Source: Actinomycetota bacterium
GTDB lineage: Bacteria; Actinomycetota; Geothermincolia; Fen-727; Anoxymicrobiaceae
Direction: 5' to 3'
DNA: 64,000 bases
Assembly: GCA_018831265.1 (NCBI GenBank)
Contig: JAHJCO010000002.1
Coordinates: forward strand, 220,156 to 284,155
Shown: positions 9,238 to 18,814 of the stretch, piece after piece
Layout of the letters: each line of letters opens with the position of its first letter
How positions within the stretch are numbered: the stretch's first letter is position 1
Program-made: the position numbers and the translations under genes
Notes under the pieces: model-generated
Databases searched by the model: none
Seen by the model: only the letters and a program-made list of their open reading frames with translations
What the model was told of the DNA's origin: nothing

Positions 9238-9985
9238 GGATAAACCCCTCGACGATCGCGGGGCCCGTGCTGGTTCCGATCCGGTTGGCGCCCGCCTCGA
9301 ACATCAAACGTGCATCCTCCCAGGTACGGATCCCTCCCGCGGCCTTCACGCCCACCTCCGGTCCGACCGTCCCGCGCATGAGCGAGACGTCCTCGACGGT
9401 GGCACCGCCGGGTCCCAGGCCCGTGGCGGTCTTCACGTAGTCTATCCCCGCCGCGACCGCTCTCCGGCACGCCTCCACCTTCTGCTCCTCGTCCAGGTAC
9501 GGCGTCTCGAGTATCACCTTCACCACGACGTGCTGCATGCTCAGCTTTCCCCACTCCCTGGTGACCTCCACCACGGCGGCGAGGTCCTCCTCCACGATGT
9601 CCCAGCACCCCGAGCGCGCCAGGGAGACGTTCATGACCACGTCCAGCTCGCTGGCCCCGTCCTCCAGCGCGCTCAGCGCCTCGGCGACCTTCGCCTCCGT
9701 GGACTCGTAACCGAACGGGAACCCTACCGGCGCACCTACGAGCACGTCACAGGCCTCGAGCAGACCGACGGCGAGCGGGACGTGCGCGGACGGCACAAAC
9801 ACGCTGCGGAATCCCCAGCGGCCGGCCTCCTCCACGAACGCGGTGTAGCTCTCCAGCGTCTCCTCGGGCTTCAGCAGCGTGTAGTCGATGAGAGCCAGCA
9901 GGCCCGTAGTCGTGAGGGTGTCCAGTTCCGGCGGCATCATGTCGGGCCGCTCTTGTCTGGGAGTGTCCCCGGCGCCGTCAAGCAT
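9224..9985 (-). CDS. deoC: deoxyribose-phosphate aldolase (first copy)
   Basis: Class I aldolase splitting 2-deoxyribose 5-phosphate into acetaldehyde and glyceraldehyde 3-phosphate. Motifs: IDYTLLKPE at the start of the barrel, GFPFGYESTEAKV, ELDVVMNV with the catalytic Asp, VVVKVILET with the Schiff-base Lys, and VKAAGGIRT with the second Lys. I prefer the ATG at 9985 over the one at 9991, because GAGGAG lies six bases before the former and touches the latter; this gives 253 residues. A second, more compact deoC is at 38605-39279, inside a nucleoside salvage operon. This copy sits between mgtE and recO and overlaps recO by 14 bases. Confidence 0.95.
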   Translation of the reverse strand: MLDGAGDTPRQERPDMMPPELDTLTTTGLLALIDYTLLKPEETLESYTAFVEEAGRWGFRSVFVPSAHVPLAVGLLEACDVLVGAPVGFPFGYESTEAKVAEALSALEDGASELDVVMNVSLARSGCWDIVEEDLAAVVEVTREWGKLSMQHVVVKVILETPYLDEEQKVEACRRAVAAGIDYVKTATGLGPGGATVEDVSLMRGTVGPEVGVKAAGGIRTWEDARLMFEAGANRIGTSTGPAIVEGFIRASG

Positions 9986-9998
9986 CTTCATCTCCTCT

Positions 9999-11345
9999 CT
10001 AGATAAGTAGTCTTCCGATGACGAGGTATATCGCCAGGCTCAGCACGTCCATGGTTGTTCCCAGCAGCGGACCGGAGACGGCCCCCAGGTCCCTGCGAAA
10101 GGCCCTTAGTGTCAGGGGAAGCGCACAGCCCACAATGGACGCCGCGATCACCGTCAGCGCCAGTGACAGTCCGACCACCACGCCCACGGAGGCACCCTGG
10201 TTGAACAAAAGGCTGATCGCCATGACCGCGCCCCCGGCGCAGAGACCCACCAGAACCCCCCACAGGATCTCTCCCGAGATCTTCCTCACGGTGGCCTGCC
10301 GCGGCGGTATCCCGCTGGAGAGCCAGCGGCCCATCACGGTGGACGACTGGACGGCGATGTTACCCCCCATGGTCACGAGCAGCGGGATGAAGAAGACCAG
10401 CGCGAGGTACTGCGCCAGCACCGGTGAGTACAGCTTGAGCAGCCCCCCGGCCACCAGTATCTCGATGAGCACCGCGAGCACGAACCAGGGGAGCCGCCGC
10501 CCCAGGCCTGCCATGAGCCCGGCCGTTTCATCCTCCAGCCCGGTCGCCCCGGCGAAGCGGAGCCGGTCCTCCTCCGCCTCGTCCCCGATGACGTCCATGA
10601 CGTCGTCCACGGTCACGATGCCGAGCATCCTGCCCTCGTCGTCCAGCACGGGAACCGCAAGCAGGTCGTACTTGCTGATCGTTTCCGCCACCAGTTCCTG
10701 GTCCTCGGCGGCCGCGACGGTTATAAGGTCGCGGGACATCATGTCGCCGACCTTCCTGTCAGGTGGCGACAGGATGAGCTCCCGCAGGGACAACACCCCC
10801 ACGGGGCTGCCGTCCGGCGTCACGACGTATACGTAGTAGATGGTCTCGACCTCCGGGGAGACGCCGCGGAGCTCTTCGATCACCTCCTCGGCCGTCGCGT
10901 CGGGCGTGACCGAGATGTAGTCGGGGGTCATCAGGCCGCCGGCCGTGTCGTCCCCGTAGGCCAGCAGCTCGGCCAGCTCCCCGGCCTCCTCGCGGCCGAA
11001 CAGCTTGAGCAGCCTCAGCCGCTGGGCCTCAGGTATGTCACCCAGCAGGTCGACCGCCTCGTCGACGGGCATCTTCTCCAGCAGGCCCCTCAGTTCGCCG
11101 GTGCGCAGGTGCCCGGCGACCTCGACCTGGTGGGGCTCTTCCATCTCCAGCAGCGCCCTGGCCGCGACCGCCGGCTCCATGTTGATGAGGACCTCGACCT
11201 GGTCGGCCATGTCGAGCGCCGTCAGGACCTCGGCCGCGTCGGCGGCGTGCAGGTCCGCGACGGTACGCACCGCCGGTGCCAGGTCGCCCCGGCCCAACAT
11301 GTCACGGACCGTATCGAGGATTACCCAGTTCCCGTCTTCCACCAT
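9999..11345 (-). CDS. mgtE: MgtE-type magnesium transporter
   Basis: 448-residue Mg2+ channel/transporter. Order of parts: an N-terminal helical superhelical domain (roughly 1-130, with LEKMPVDEAVDLLGDIP), two CBS domains (about 130-255, with MTPDYISVTPDATAEEVIEE and MSRDLITVAAAEDQELV), a plug helix, and five membrane helices, including LVFFIPLLVTMGGNIAVQSS, which carries the conserved pore sequence of the family (P-L-[LV]-x-x-[MT]-G-G-N). In MgtE of other bacteria the cytoplasmic domains sense Mg2+ and gate the pore, so it is regulated by its own ligand. ATG start at 11345. Gap of 13 bases to deoC. Confidence 0.95.
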   Translation of the reverse strand: MVEDGNWVILDTVRDMLGRGDLAPAVRTVADLHAADAAEVLTALDMADQVEVLINMEPAVAARALLEMEEPHQVEVAGHLRTGELRGLLEKMPVDEAVDLLGDIPEAQRLRLLKLFGREEAGELAELLAYGDDTAGGLMTPDYISVTPDATAEEVIEELRGVSPEVETIYYVYVVTPDGSPVGVLSLRELILSPPDRKVGDMMSRDLITVAAAEDQELVAETISKYDLLAVPVLDDEGRMLGIVTVDDVMDVIGDEAEEDRLRFAGATGLEDETAGLMAGLGRRLPWFVLAVLIEILVAGGLLKLYSPVLAQYLALVFFIPLLVTMGGNIAVQSSTVMGRWLSSGIPPRQATVRKISGEILWGVLVGLCAGGAVMAISLLFNQGASVGVVVGLSLALTVIAASIVGCALPLTLRAFRRDLGAVSGPLLGTTMDVLSLAIYLVIGRLLI

Positions 11346-11384
11346 GCTCCCGACGACTCGCGATCAAATACAGACCCTCAAACA

Positions 11385-11543
11385 CTATGTTGCGTTCGTC
11401 TCACAATAGCAACTGTTGCACTTGTACCGTGACTCCAGCCGCGTGACCCTCCCGAGATCGGGCCGCTCGAACAGGCACATCCTTGCTGTGCATGTAGGTC
11501 GAACAAGAGCAGGCCTATCAGGTGCATCCAAAGTAGTGCGCAT
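11385..11543 (-). CDS. possible small Cys-containing protein, 52 residues
   Basis: Between era and mgtE a minus-strand frame runs from ATG at 11543 to a TAG at 11385. The peptide starts MRTTLDAPDRPALVRP, then has CTARMC, a charged middle (ERPDLGRVTRLESRYK) and ends CNSCYCETNAT. The four or five Cys in two pairs look like a small zinc-binding fold. It begins 16 bases after the era stop, so it could ride on the same transcript. The ribosome-binding site is weak and I know no family for it; it may be chance. Confidence 0.35.
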   Translation of the reverse strand: MRTTLDAPDRPALVRPTCTARMCLFERPDLGRVTRLESRYKCNSCYCETNAT

Positions 11544-11558
11544 AAGCGACCTGGCTGC

Positions 11559-12458
11559 TCAGCTGTAGTCGAGCCTGCGGATGAACTCCGGGTTCCTGGA
11601 CCAGTCTTTCTCGACCTTCGCCCGCAGCGAGAGAAACACCTGGTTGCCGAGCAGCGGTTCGATCTCCCTGCGAGCCCTGGAGCCGATCTCCTTGATCATG
11701 CGGCCGCCCTTGCCCACTATTATCCCCTTCTGGGACTCCCGCTCCACGTAGATGACCGCCTCGATGTCGATCAGGTCCGCGCCGGGCCTGGGGGCAATCC
11801 CCTCGATGAGCACCGCCACGCTGTGGGGGACCTCGTCCCTTGTCAGCTCGAGCGCCTTCTCCCTGATGAGCTCTGCCACCAGGGTACGCTCGGGTTGATC
11901 GCTCACCATATCCTCGGGGAAATACCTCGGACCGGGGGGCATGAAACGCCCGAGGGCCTCCTCCAGCGCGGGCACGTTGTGTCCCTGCTTTGACGAGACG
12001 GCCAGCACCTCCGCGAAGTTGTACAGGTGCCGGGCGACCTCCAGTTGGGAGTGCACCTTCTCCCCGTCCAGCAGGTCGATCTTGTTGACCACGCCCACCA
12101 CGGGCGTATCCACCTTGCCCAGCTCACCCGCTATGAAGAGATCGCCCTTGCCGATGGTCTGGGCGCCGTCGAGCAGGAACACTATGGCGTCCACGTCCCT
12201 CATGGTCCCCAGCACCATGGAGTTGAGCCTCTCGCCCAGGGCGTCGTGCGGCTTGTGGAACCCCGGCGTGTCGACGAAGACCAGCTGGGAATCCGGCGTT
12301 GTGACCACCGCCCTGATGCGGTTGCGGGTGGTCTGCGGCTTGTCGGAGGTGATCGCGACCTTCTGTCGCGCGATGCGGTTGAGCAGCGTCGACTTGCCCA
12401 CGTTGGGACGCCCGATTATTCCCACGAAGCCGCTTCGGAACTCCGAACCCTCGTCCAC
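11559..12458 (-). CDS. era: GTPase Era
   Basis: 299-residue ribosome-assembly GTPase that binds the 3' end of 16S rRNA during 30S maturation. G motifs are in order: GRPNVGKSTLLN (G1), PQTTRN with the switch Thr (G2), DTPGFH (G3), NKIDL (G4) and SSKQG (G5). The C-terminal KH domain is shown by GIIVGKGGRMIKEIG. Start is GTG at 12458; the reading frame opens with DEGSEFRSGFVGIIGRPNVG, normal for the family. It follows rodA by 22 bases, continuing the cell-shape block. Confidence 0.97.
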   Translation of the reverse strand: MDEGSEFRSGFVGIIGRPNVGKSTLLNRIARQKVAITSDKPQTTRNRIRAVVTTPDSQLVFVDTPGFHKPHDALGERLNSMVLGTMRDVDAIVFLLDGAQTIGKGDLFIAGELGKVDTPVVGVVNKIDLLDGEKVHSQLEVARHLYNFAEVLAVSSKQGHNVPALEEALGRFMPPGPRYFPEDMVSDQPERTLVAELIREKALELTRDEVPHSVAVLIEGIAPRPGADLIDIEAVIYVERESQKGIIVGKGGRMIKEIGSRARREIEPLLGNQVFLSLRAKVEKDWSRNPEFIRRLDYS

Positions 12459-12480
12459 CAGAACAGCGCTCCCCTGGTCC

Positions 12481-13647
12481 TTAGGTCCCCTGAGGGAACC
12501 GGCGCATGCCGATGTTGAGCAGCAGTCCCACGCAGAAGAAGTTCACAATGAGCGAGCTGCCCCCGTAACTCATGAAAGGCAGGGTTATGCCCGTGACAGG
12601 CATTATTCCCATGGTCATGCCCACGTTGACCACTATCTGGAACAGGAACATGACCAGGATCCCCACGGCCAGCATGGTTCCGAACGGGTCGCGGGCGGTC
12701 AGCGCGATCTTGAACGACCGCCACAGCAGCAGCGCGAAGAGCGCCAGCAGGACGGTTCCACCGATGAAACCGAGCTGCTCGCCGACCACCGAGAAGATGA
12801 AGTCGGTATGGTGCGCCGGGATGAACTTCAGGTTGGTCTGGGTGCCCCTGAACAGGCCCCTGCCCACCAGCTGCCCCGAGCCGATGGCGATCTTGGACTG
12901 CATCAGGTTGTAGCCGGCGTGGAGCGGGTCCATGTCGGGGTTGATGAAGACCAGCAGGCGAGTGACCTGATACGACTTCAGCAGGTGCAGCCCGAGCGCG
13001 GCCACCACCGCGACAGCCGTTCCCGCCGCCAGCACCGCCAGCTGCCTGAGCCGTGCTCCGCCGATCAGAAGCATACCCAGGAGTATTACGAAGACGCTCA
13101 GGGTCACGCCCAGGTCGGGCTCCAGGAAAATTAAAAACATGGGGATCCCCGCGATGCCCAGCGCCTGAAGGAACTCCCTGTTGCTACCGATCTCCATGTG
13201 CCGGTCGGCGAAGAACGTGGCCAGCATGATGATGACCGCGATCTTTGCGAACTCCGAGGGCTGGGGGTCGAAGAAAGGCAGGGGGAGCCAGCGGTGGGCG
13301 CCGCCCCGGGCCGGGGTGACCATCACCACAAGCAGCAGGCCGATGGATATCGCGTAGATTATCCTGGAGTAGGGCATCATCTTGCGGTAGTCGAAGCTCG
13401 CGGCCAGGAACATGACCACGACTCCCACGATCAGGAAGAGCAGCTGGCGCTTCAGGTAGTAGGTCGCGGGGTTGTCCGCCCTGGTCGCGCTGAAGATCAT
13501 GAGGACCCCGAAGACGCCCAGAGCCAGGGCGCTGAAGAGCAGCAGTTTGTCCACCGAGCGGCTGGGGAACCGCTTGAGAAGCTCCCTGGGCAGGCTCTGG
13601 CGTACCAGCCCCGGCGAGAACTCCGTCGACGTCCTGCCGTTCATCAT
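12481..13647 (-). CDS. rodA: rod-shape SEDS glycosyltransferase RodA
   Basis: 388-residue multi-pass membrane peptidoglycan polymerase that works with the class B transpeptidase encoded just upstream (mrdA) in side-wall synthesis. SEDS family blocks: ARGGAHRWLPL, FDPQPSEFAKIAVI, FIFLEPDLGVTL with the catalytic Asp, AIGSGQLVGRGLFRGTQ, PAHHTDFIFSVVGEQLGF and LPFMSYGGSSL near the C-terminus. About ten hydrophobic helices are visible. Length is normal for RodA. 23 bases separate it from mrdA. Confidence 0.96.
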   Translation of the reverse strand: MMNGRTSTEFSPGLVRQSLPRELLKRFPSRSVDKLLLFSALALGVFGVLMIFSATRADNPATYYLKRQLLFLIVGVVVMFLAASFDYRKMMPYSRIIYAISIGLLLVVMVTPARGGAHRWLPLPFFDPQPSEFAKIAVIIMLATFFADRHMEIGSNREFLQALGIAGIPMFLIFLEPDLGVTLSVFVILLGMLLIGGARLRQLAVLAAGTAVAVVAALGLHLLKSYQVTRLLVFINPDMDPLHAGYNLMQSKIAIGSGQLVGRGLFRGTQTNLKFIPAHHTDFIFSVVGEQLGFIGGTVLLALFALLLWRSFKIALTARDPFGTMLAVGILVMFLFQIVVNVGMTMGIMPVTGITLPFMSYGGSSLIVNFFCVGLLLNIGMRRFPQGT

Positions 13648-13670
13648 CCGACCGACACCACCGATTGATC

Positions 13671-15632
13671 CTAGTCGCCCGTGCTGGGCCTGATCTCGCC
13701 CTGCGCAGGCAGGTCGAACAGCCCCTCGAGGATACGCCTCGCGACCGGCGCCGCGCTCTCGCCCCCGTGACCTCCCTGCTCGATGGCAACGGCGACCACG
13801 TACTTCGGATCGTTGGCCGGGGCGAAGCAGCAGAACCAGGCTGTAGGCTGCTTGCCCATTATCTCGCTTGTCCCGGTCTTGCCCGCCACCGGTACCTGGT
13901 TGACGGGGAACCCCTCGAAGGTGGCGGCCGCGGTCCCCTTGCCCTGGACCACCCCCGTCAGCGCCTGGGTCACCTGGGCGAGGTGCTCGGGGCCCATGTC
14001 GAGCTCCGTGGCGACCTCGGGCTCCGCCTCGTTGACGACCTCTCCGTCCACGTCCTCCAGTGTCTTCATCACGTGGGGCCTGACGAACTTGCCGCCGTTG
14101 GCGATGCCGGCGTAGACGTAAGCCATCTGGAGCGGGGTGGTCAGGATGTCGCCCTGGCCGATGGCCATGTTCACGGTATCACCCGGGTACCAGACCTGGA
14201 AGTCCGGGTTCTTCTTGTTGAACTCCTTCTTCCACTCGGGGCTCGGGATGCGGCCGTTCATCTCGCTCGTCAGGTCGATGCCCGTGGCCTTGCCGAGCTG
14301 GAAGTCCCGCGCGTACTCCCAGAGGGGCCTGCCCTGGATGTCCTTCTGCCTGTTATAGAAGTTGTAGCCGATGTTGTAGAAGACCACGTCGCACGACTGG
14401 ATTATCCCGTTGAAGAGGTCCAGGTGGTGGTGGGTGCTCCAGCAGGTCTTGGGGTAGTCCTTGAACTCGCCCGTCGTGAAGACGTGGTTGCAGTCGAAGG
14501 GCGAGTGTATGTCGAAGGTACCCTCGGTCAGGGCGGCGAGGGCCGGCACCACCTTGAAGGTGGACCCGGGGGGTATCTCGCTCATTATGGCCCGGTTGTT
14601 CAGAGGGTAAAGATTGGCCGGGGCGATGAGCTCCTGCCACATCTTCTCGCTGATGCCGCCCACGAAGCTGTTAAGGTCGTAGGAGGGGTAGGACGCCATC
14701 GCGATGACCTCCCCCGTCTTGGGGTCCATCACCACCGCGGAGGCACCCGTGGCCTGGTACGGCTTCGGCGACTCGGCGTCCTGGCGCGCGCGCGCCATCT
14801 GTACACCCATATCCAGCGACGCCTCTACCAGTTCCTGCACGTTCTTGTCGATGGTCGTCCGCACGCTCACGCCCGCGGCCGGCTCGCGGCGGGATATCTC
14901 GCGGATCGAGTTACCCTGGGCGTCGACCTCCAGCCGCAGCGAACCGACCCTGCCCCTGAGCTCCTCGTCGTAGGTGTTCTCGATCCCGGACAGGCCGATC
15001 TCGTCCCCCGCCTCGTAACCCTTGCTCTTCTTCTCCTCGAGAGCCTCGGGGCTGATCTCGCCGAGGTAACCTATCACGTGCGCGGCGAGCGACGCGTAGG
15101 GGTAGTCGCGCACCGGCCTGGTACCGGCGATCACGCCGGGGAACTCCTGCCGGTGCTCGCTCACGTAGGTGATGTCATCCTCGCCGACGTCGTTCCTGAT
15201 CAGCACCGCCCGCTGGTTCGGCGACTGCGACTTGTCGATCTTCTGGTTGATCTCGTCGACACCCATACCGAGCAGCCTGGACAGCCTGCTCACCACGGCC
15301 TTGCGCTCATCACCCATCTCGGCCGGCACCACGGAGATGGTGGGGGCGTTGCGGTTCTTCACGATCACCTGACCGTTGCGGTCGAGTATGCGTCCCCGCG
15401 GCGCCTCCAGGGATATCTCGCGGATGCTGTTGCCCTCCGCCCGCTTGCGATAGTCGTTGCCGGACACTATCTGCATGAACCACAGCCGGGCGAAGAGGAC
15501 CACGAAGGCCGTGACGATGATTATTCCCAGGATGGCGACCCGCCGTCGCAGGTTCTCCTCCGACGAATCGGGCCTCGAATATGTGGTCTCGGCGGGCCTC
15601 AGCTTCAAGCCCGCGCGTTTGGCGATCCTCAT
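13671..15632 (-). CDS. mrdA: penicillin-binding protein 2 (class B transpeptidase)
   Basis: 653-residue monofunctional transpeptidase that cross-links side-wall peptidoglycan in the elongasome. It has a short cytoplasmic tail and one membrane helix (IIIVTAFVVLFARLWF, about residue 37), a pedestal domain, and the penicillin-binding domain with the active-site Ser-x-x-Lys in PPGSTFKVVPAL, a later S-C-D in IIQSCDVVFY at the SxN position, and KTGTSE. All catalytic elements are intact. RodA is next downstream and mreD upstream, the usual mreBCD-mrdA-rodA order. Confidence 0.96.
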   Translation of the reverse strand: MRIAKRAGLKLRPAETTYSRPDSSEENLRRRVAILGIIIVTAFVVLFARLWFMQIVSGNDYRKRAEGNSIREISLEAPRGRILDRNGQVIVKNRNAPTISVVPAEMGDERKAVVSRLSRLLGMGVDEINQKIDKSQSPNQRAVLIRNDVGEDDITYVSEHRQEFPGVIAGTRPVRDYPYASLAAHVIGYLGEISPEALEEKKSKGYEAGDEIGLSGIENTYDEELRGRVGSLRLEVDAQGNSIREISRREPAAGVSVRTTIDKNVQELVEASLDMGVQMARARQDAESPKPYQATGASAVVMDPKTGEVIAMASYPSYDLNSFVGGISEKMWQELIAPANLYPLNNRAIMSEIPPGSTFKVVPALAALTEGTFDIHSPFDCNHVFTTGEFKDYPKTCWSTHHHLDLFNGIIQSCDVVFYNIGYNFYNRQKDIQGRPLWEYARDFQLGKATGIDLTSEMNGRIPSPEWKKEFNKKNPDFQVWYPGDTVNMAIGQGDILTTPLQMAYVYAGIANGGKFVRPHVMKTLEDVDGEVVNEAEPEVATELDMGPEHLAQVTQALTGVVQGKGTAAATFEGFPVNQVPVAGKTGTSEIMGKQPTAWFCCFAPANDPKYVVAVAIEQGGHGGESAAPVARRILEGLFDLPAQGEIRPSTGD

Positions 15633-15657
15633 ACGGCCAGGGACCGGCGCTTTCGTA

Positions 15658-16182
15658 CTAGCGGGCGACGCCGCGCTTAAGCGCCAGCGAGTCCTCCTTC
15701 TCGGGGAATCGGAACCTTCGCATTACCGGGTAGACGATAAAAACGCACAGTATGTTATACAGCGTCGACGCGAAAAGCACGCCAATCCTGAAGGGTGGCA
15801 TGTTCTCCTGCCCCAGCACTGACAGGGTCACCTGGTGGAACGACTGCTCGAAGATGCTGGCCAGGAACACCAGTATCACGGGAAGCAGTATGGTGTAGGT
15901 CATGAAGAAGTCCTTGAGCATCCCCGCCAGGAACGCGGTGACGGTCTTGGTGAGCATCCCCACACCCATCAACTGGGGGCTGGCGATGTCCTGCAGCATG
16001 CCGCCGAAGAACCCCACCACGGCACCGGCCACCGGCCCGTCCTGGACGGCGACCACCACCGCCACCACCAGAATGAGGTCCGGCTGGACCCCGAGTATCT
16101 TGAACTGGGGCAGCACCGAGATCTGCAGCACGAACGCCAGCACCACCGTGATCAGGAGGAACAACTGCCTGTTTCTGCTCAC
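15658..16182 (-). CDS. mreD: rod shape-determining protein MreD
   Basis: 174-residue integral membrane protein of the elongasome that partners MreC. It is nearly all hydrophobic, five to six helices, with the family's P-D-L pattern in GVQPDLILVVAV and the G-F-x-x-G-x-[LM]-x-D pattern in GFFGGMLQDIASP. Its ATG overlaps the mreC stop by four bases, so its translation is coupled to mreC. Sequence conservation in this family is low; position settles the call. Confidence 0.93.
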   Translation of the reverse strand: MSRNRQLFLLITVVLAFVLQISVLPQFKILGVQPDLILVVAVVVAVQDGPVAGAVVGFFGGMLQDIASPQLMGVGMLTKTVTAFLAGMLKDFFMTYTILLPVILVFLASIFEQSFHQVTLSVLGQENMPPFRIGVLFASTLYNILCVFIVYPVMRRFRFPEKEDSLALKRGVAR

Positions 16183-17036
16183 TGCCCCTCCCTGAGTATT
16201 ACGGACTCGGGCTCGGGCATTACGATCACCAGCGCCTTGTCGATCTTGGAGAACCGCGCGTACGGCTTGACCTTGATGTAGCGCGTCAGGCCGCCGCTCC
16301 TTTTGGTCACCTCGCTGACCCTGCCGATCGCGATGCCCGGTGGGCAGGTCCCGCCGAGACCGGACGTCTCGATGATGTCACCGACCTTGATGTCCGCCTC
16401 TTCGTTCATGGGCGTGTAGCGGATTATCTCCTCGTTACCGCCCTCGACGATGCCGAGCTCGCGGCTGCGCTGGTCGCGGGCGCCGATGGCCGAGCGCGAG
16501 TCGGTGATGAGCTCGATCACCGAGGTGCGCGAACCGACCGATATGACCCTTCCGACGAGCCCCTCGTCGGTGACGACCGACATATACTTCTTGACCCCGG
16601 ATGAGGAGCCCTTGTTGATTATCATGAGACGCTGCCAGTTGTCCGGGGACTGCCCGATCACGTCCACCCCGACGTACTCGTACTGGACGTTCTCCTCGCT
16701 GAACTGGAGCAGGTTACGCAGGTCCTCCACCTGGGATTCGAGCTCCTTGGACTCGATGCTCTGGCGTCGCAGGTTGGCGACCTCCTTCTGCAGCTCGGCC
16801 TTGTCTTTCGACAGTGAGGGCAGGTGCCACAGGTTCACGAAGCCGTCCTTGATGGGCCTGAATATCTTGGTGAACGCGGAGCTTATGGGGGACACCAGGT
16901 CCAGGAAGAAGTTCTGTATCTTGTGCAGCGGCCCGCTGTCCGACTCCCTTACGTAGAGGGTGAGCACGGTGATGCAGACCACTATCAGCAGTATCAGTAT
17001 GAGCCGGTTCCTGTTGGTCCTGGGAGTGCGGGGCAT
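16179..17036 (-). CDS. mreC: rod shape-determining protein MreC
   Basis: 285 residues: one N-terminal membrane helix (LILILLIVVCITVLTLYV), a coiled-coil stretch (about 70-110, KDKAELQKEVANLRRQ) and the beta-rich C-terminal domain with the family signatures VIGQSPDNWQRLMIINKGS, GLVGRVISVGSRTS and LGGTCPPGIAIGRV. It sits on the outer face and links MreB and MreD to PBP2. It starts 26 bases after mreB and overlaps mreD by four bases. Confidence 0.95.
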   Translation of the reverse strand: MPRTPRTNRNRLILILLIVVCITVLTLYVRESDSGPLHKIQNFFLDLVSPISSAFTKIFRPIKDGFVNLWHLPSLSKDKAELQKEVANLRRQSIESKELESQVEDLRNLLQFSEENVQYEYVGVDVIGQSPDNWQRLMIINKGSSSGVKKYMSVVTDEGLVGRVISVGSRTSVIELITDSRSAIGARDQRSRELGIVEGGNEEIIRYTPMNEEADIKVGDIIETSGLGGTCPPGIAIGRVSEVTKRSGGLTRYIKVKPYARFSKIDKALVIVMPEPESVILREGQ

Positions 17037-17062
17037 GGTGTATCTCTACTGCCTAATGGCCG

Positions 17063-18118
<1,056 letters not shown>

Positions 18119-18241
18119 TCACCTCAATAAATAGGCCCCCGGCAGGGGCATATAGCGTTCAAGTATCCCATTATGCACAAAAACCGGGTTTCGTCACCCG
18201 CAATTTTAACACAAGTTTACAAAATCAACATGACTGAAATC

Positions 18242-18384
18242 GGGGTCAGGCACGATTCAGATCTGTCTGTGCAATGAAAACCTCAGCACGTTTTGTTGCG
18301 CTCATGGAGTCTGATCGGCCTTGCGGATACAGTGCAAGAAAAGGTCTGAGGTCTTCTTGCACGACTTGAATCCCGCCTGACCCC
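18242..18384. repeat. inverted-repeat element with GGGGTCAGGC ends and an inner hairpin
   Basis: The ends GGGGTCAGGC and GCCTGACCCC are exact complements over 10 bases, followed inward by a further partial match (GATTCA). The 143-base element lies between mreB and ndk and has no open frame. Within it, at 18332-18362, a second perfect hairpin (GTGCAAGAA and TTCTTGCAC) belongs to another repeat family. Its arms are related to those of the element at 51120-51194 (GGGGTCAGACA). Confidence 0.75.
18332..18362. repeat. 31-bp hairpin repeat, GGTCTGAGGT family
   Basis: GTGCAAGAA and TTCTTGCAC pair over nine bases around a loop containing GGTCTGAGGT. The same loop with different but pairing arms recurs at 22908-22937 (reverse orientation), 22959-22989, 22988-23018 and 59995-60025. 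Confidence 0.75.
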
Positions 18385-18388
18385 CATC

Positions 18389-18799
18389 CTAGTCATCTCC
18401 GAAGAATAGGGCTATCTCGCGTGCGGCGCTCTCGGGCGAGTCCGAGCCGTGTACCAAGTTCCGGGTCACGCTGGTCGCGTACCCCCCCCGGATGGATCCC
18501 GGGGTCGCCTCCAGGGGATCGGTCGGCCCCATGATGACCCGCGCCGACTCGATAGCGTTGTCACCCTCCATCACGGCGATCACAGACAGCCCTTCGGTGA
18601 TGTACTCCAGGAGTGGCTCGTAGAACGGCTTGCCCCTGTGCTCGGCGTAGTGCTTCTCCGCCAGGGCTCTGTCTATGTGAACGCCCTTGATCTTCGTGAC
18701 CCTCTGGCCCTTGCGCTCGATCCGGGCGATTATCTCCCCGACCAGACCTCGAGCCACACCGTCCGGTTTGATTATTATGAGCGTCTGCTCGACCGCCAT
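18389..18799 (-). CDS. ndk: nucleoside diphosphate kinase
   Basis: 136-residue cytoplasmic enzyme that transfers phosphate from ATP to nucleoside diphosphates through a phospho-His. The start VEQTLIIIKPDGVARGLVGEII, the substrate region AVMEGDNAIESARVIMGPTDP and the active-site NLVHGSDSPESAAREI with the catalytic His are all present, and length is exactly normal for the family. It is followed downstream by a repeat element and lies 15 bases after folC. Confidence 0.97.
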   Translation of the reverse strand: MAVEQTLIIIKPDGVARGLVGEIIARIERKGQRVTKIKGVHIDRALAEKHYAEHRGKPFYEPLLEYITEGLSVIAVMEGDNAIESARVIMGPTDPLEATPGSIRGGYATSVTRNLVHGSDSPESAAREIALFFGDD

Positions 18800-18814
18800 A
18801 TCTCCTCCCTAGTG

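Noticed and set aside
13665..15680. 671-codon plus-strand frame opposite mrdA
   Set aside because: Pure shadow of mrdA, which has all catalytic motifs on the minus strand.
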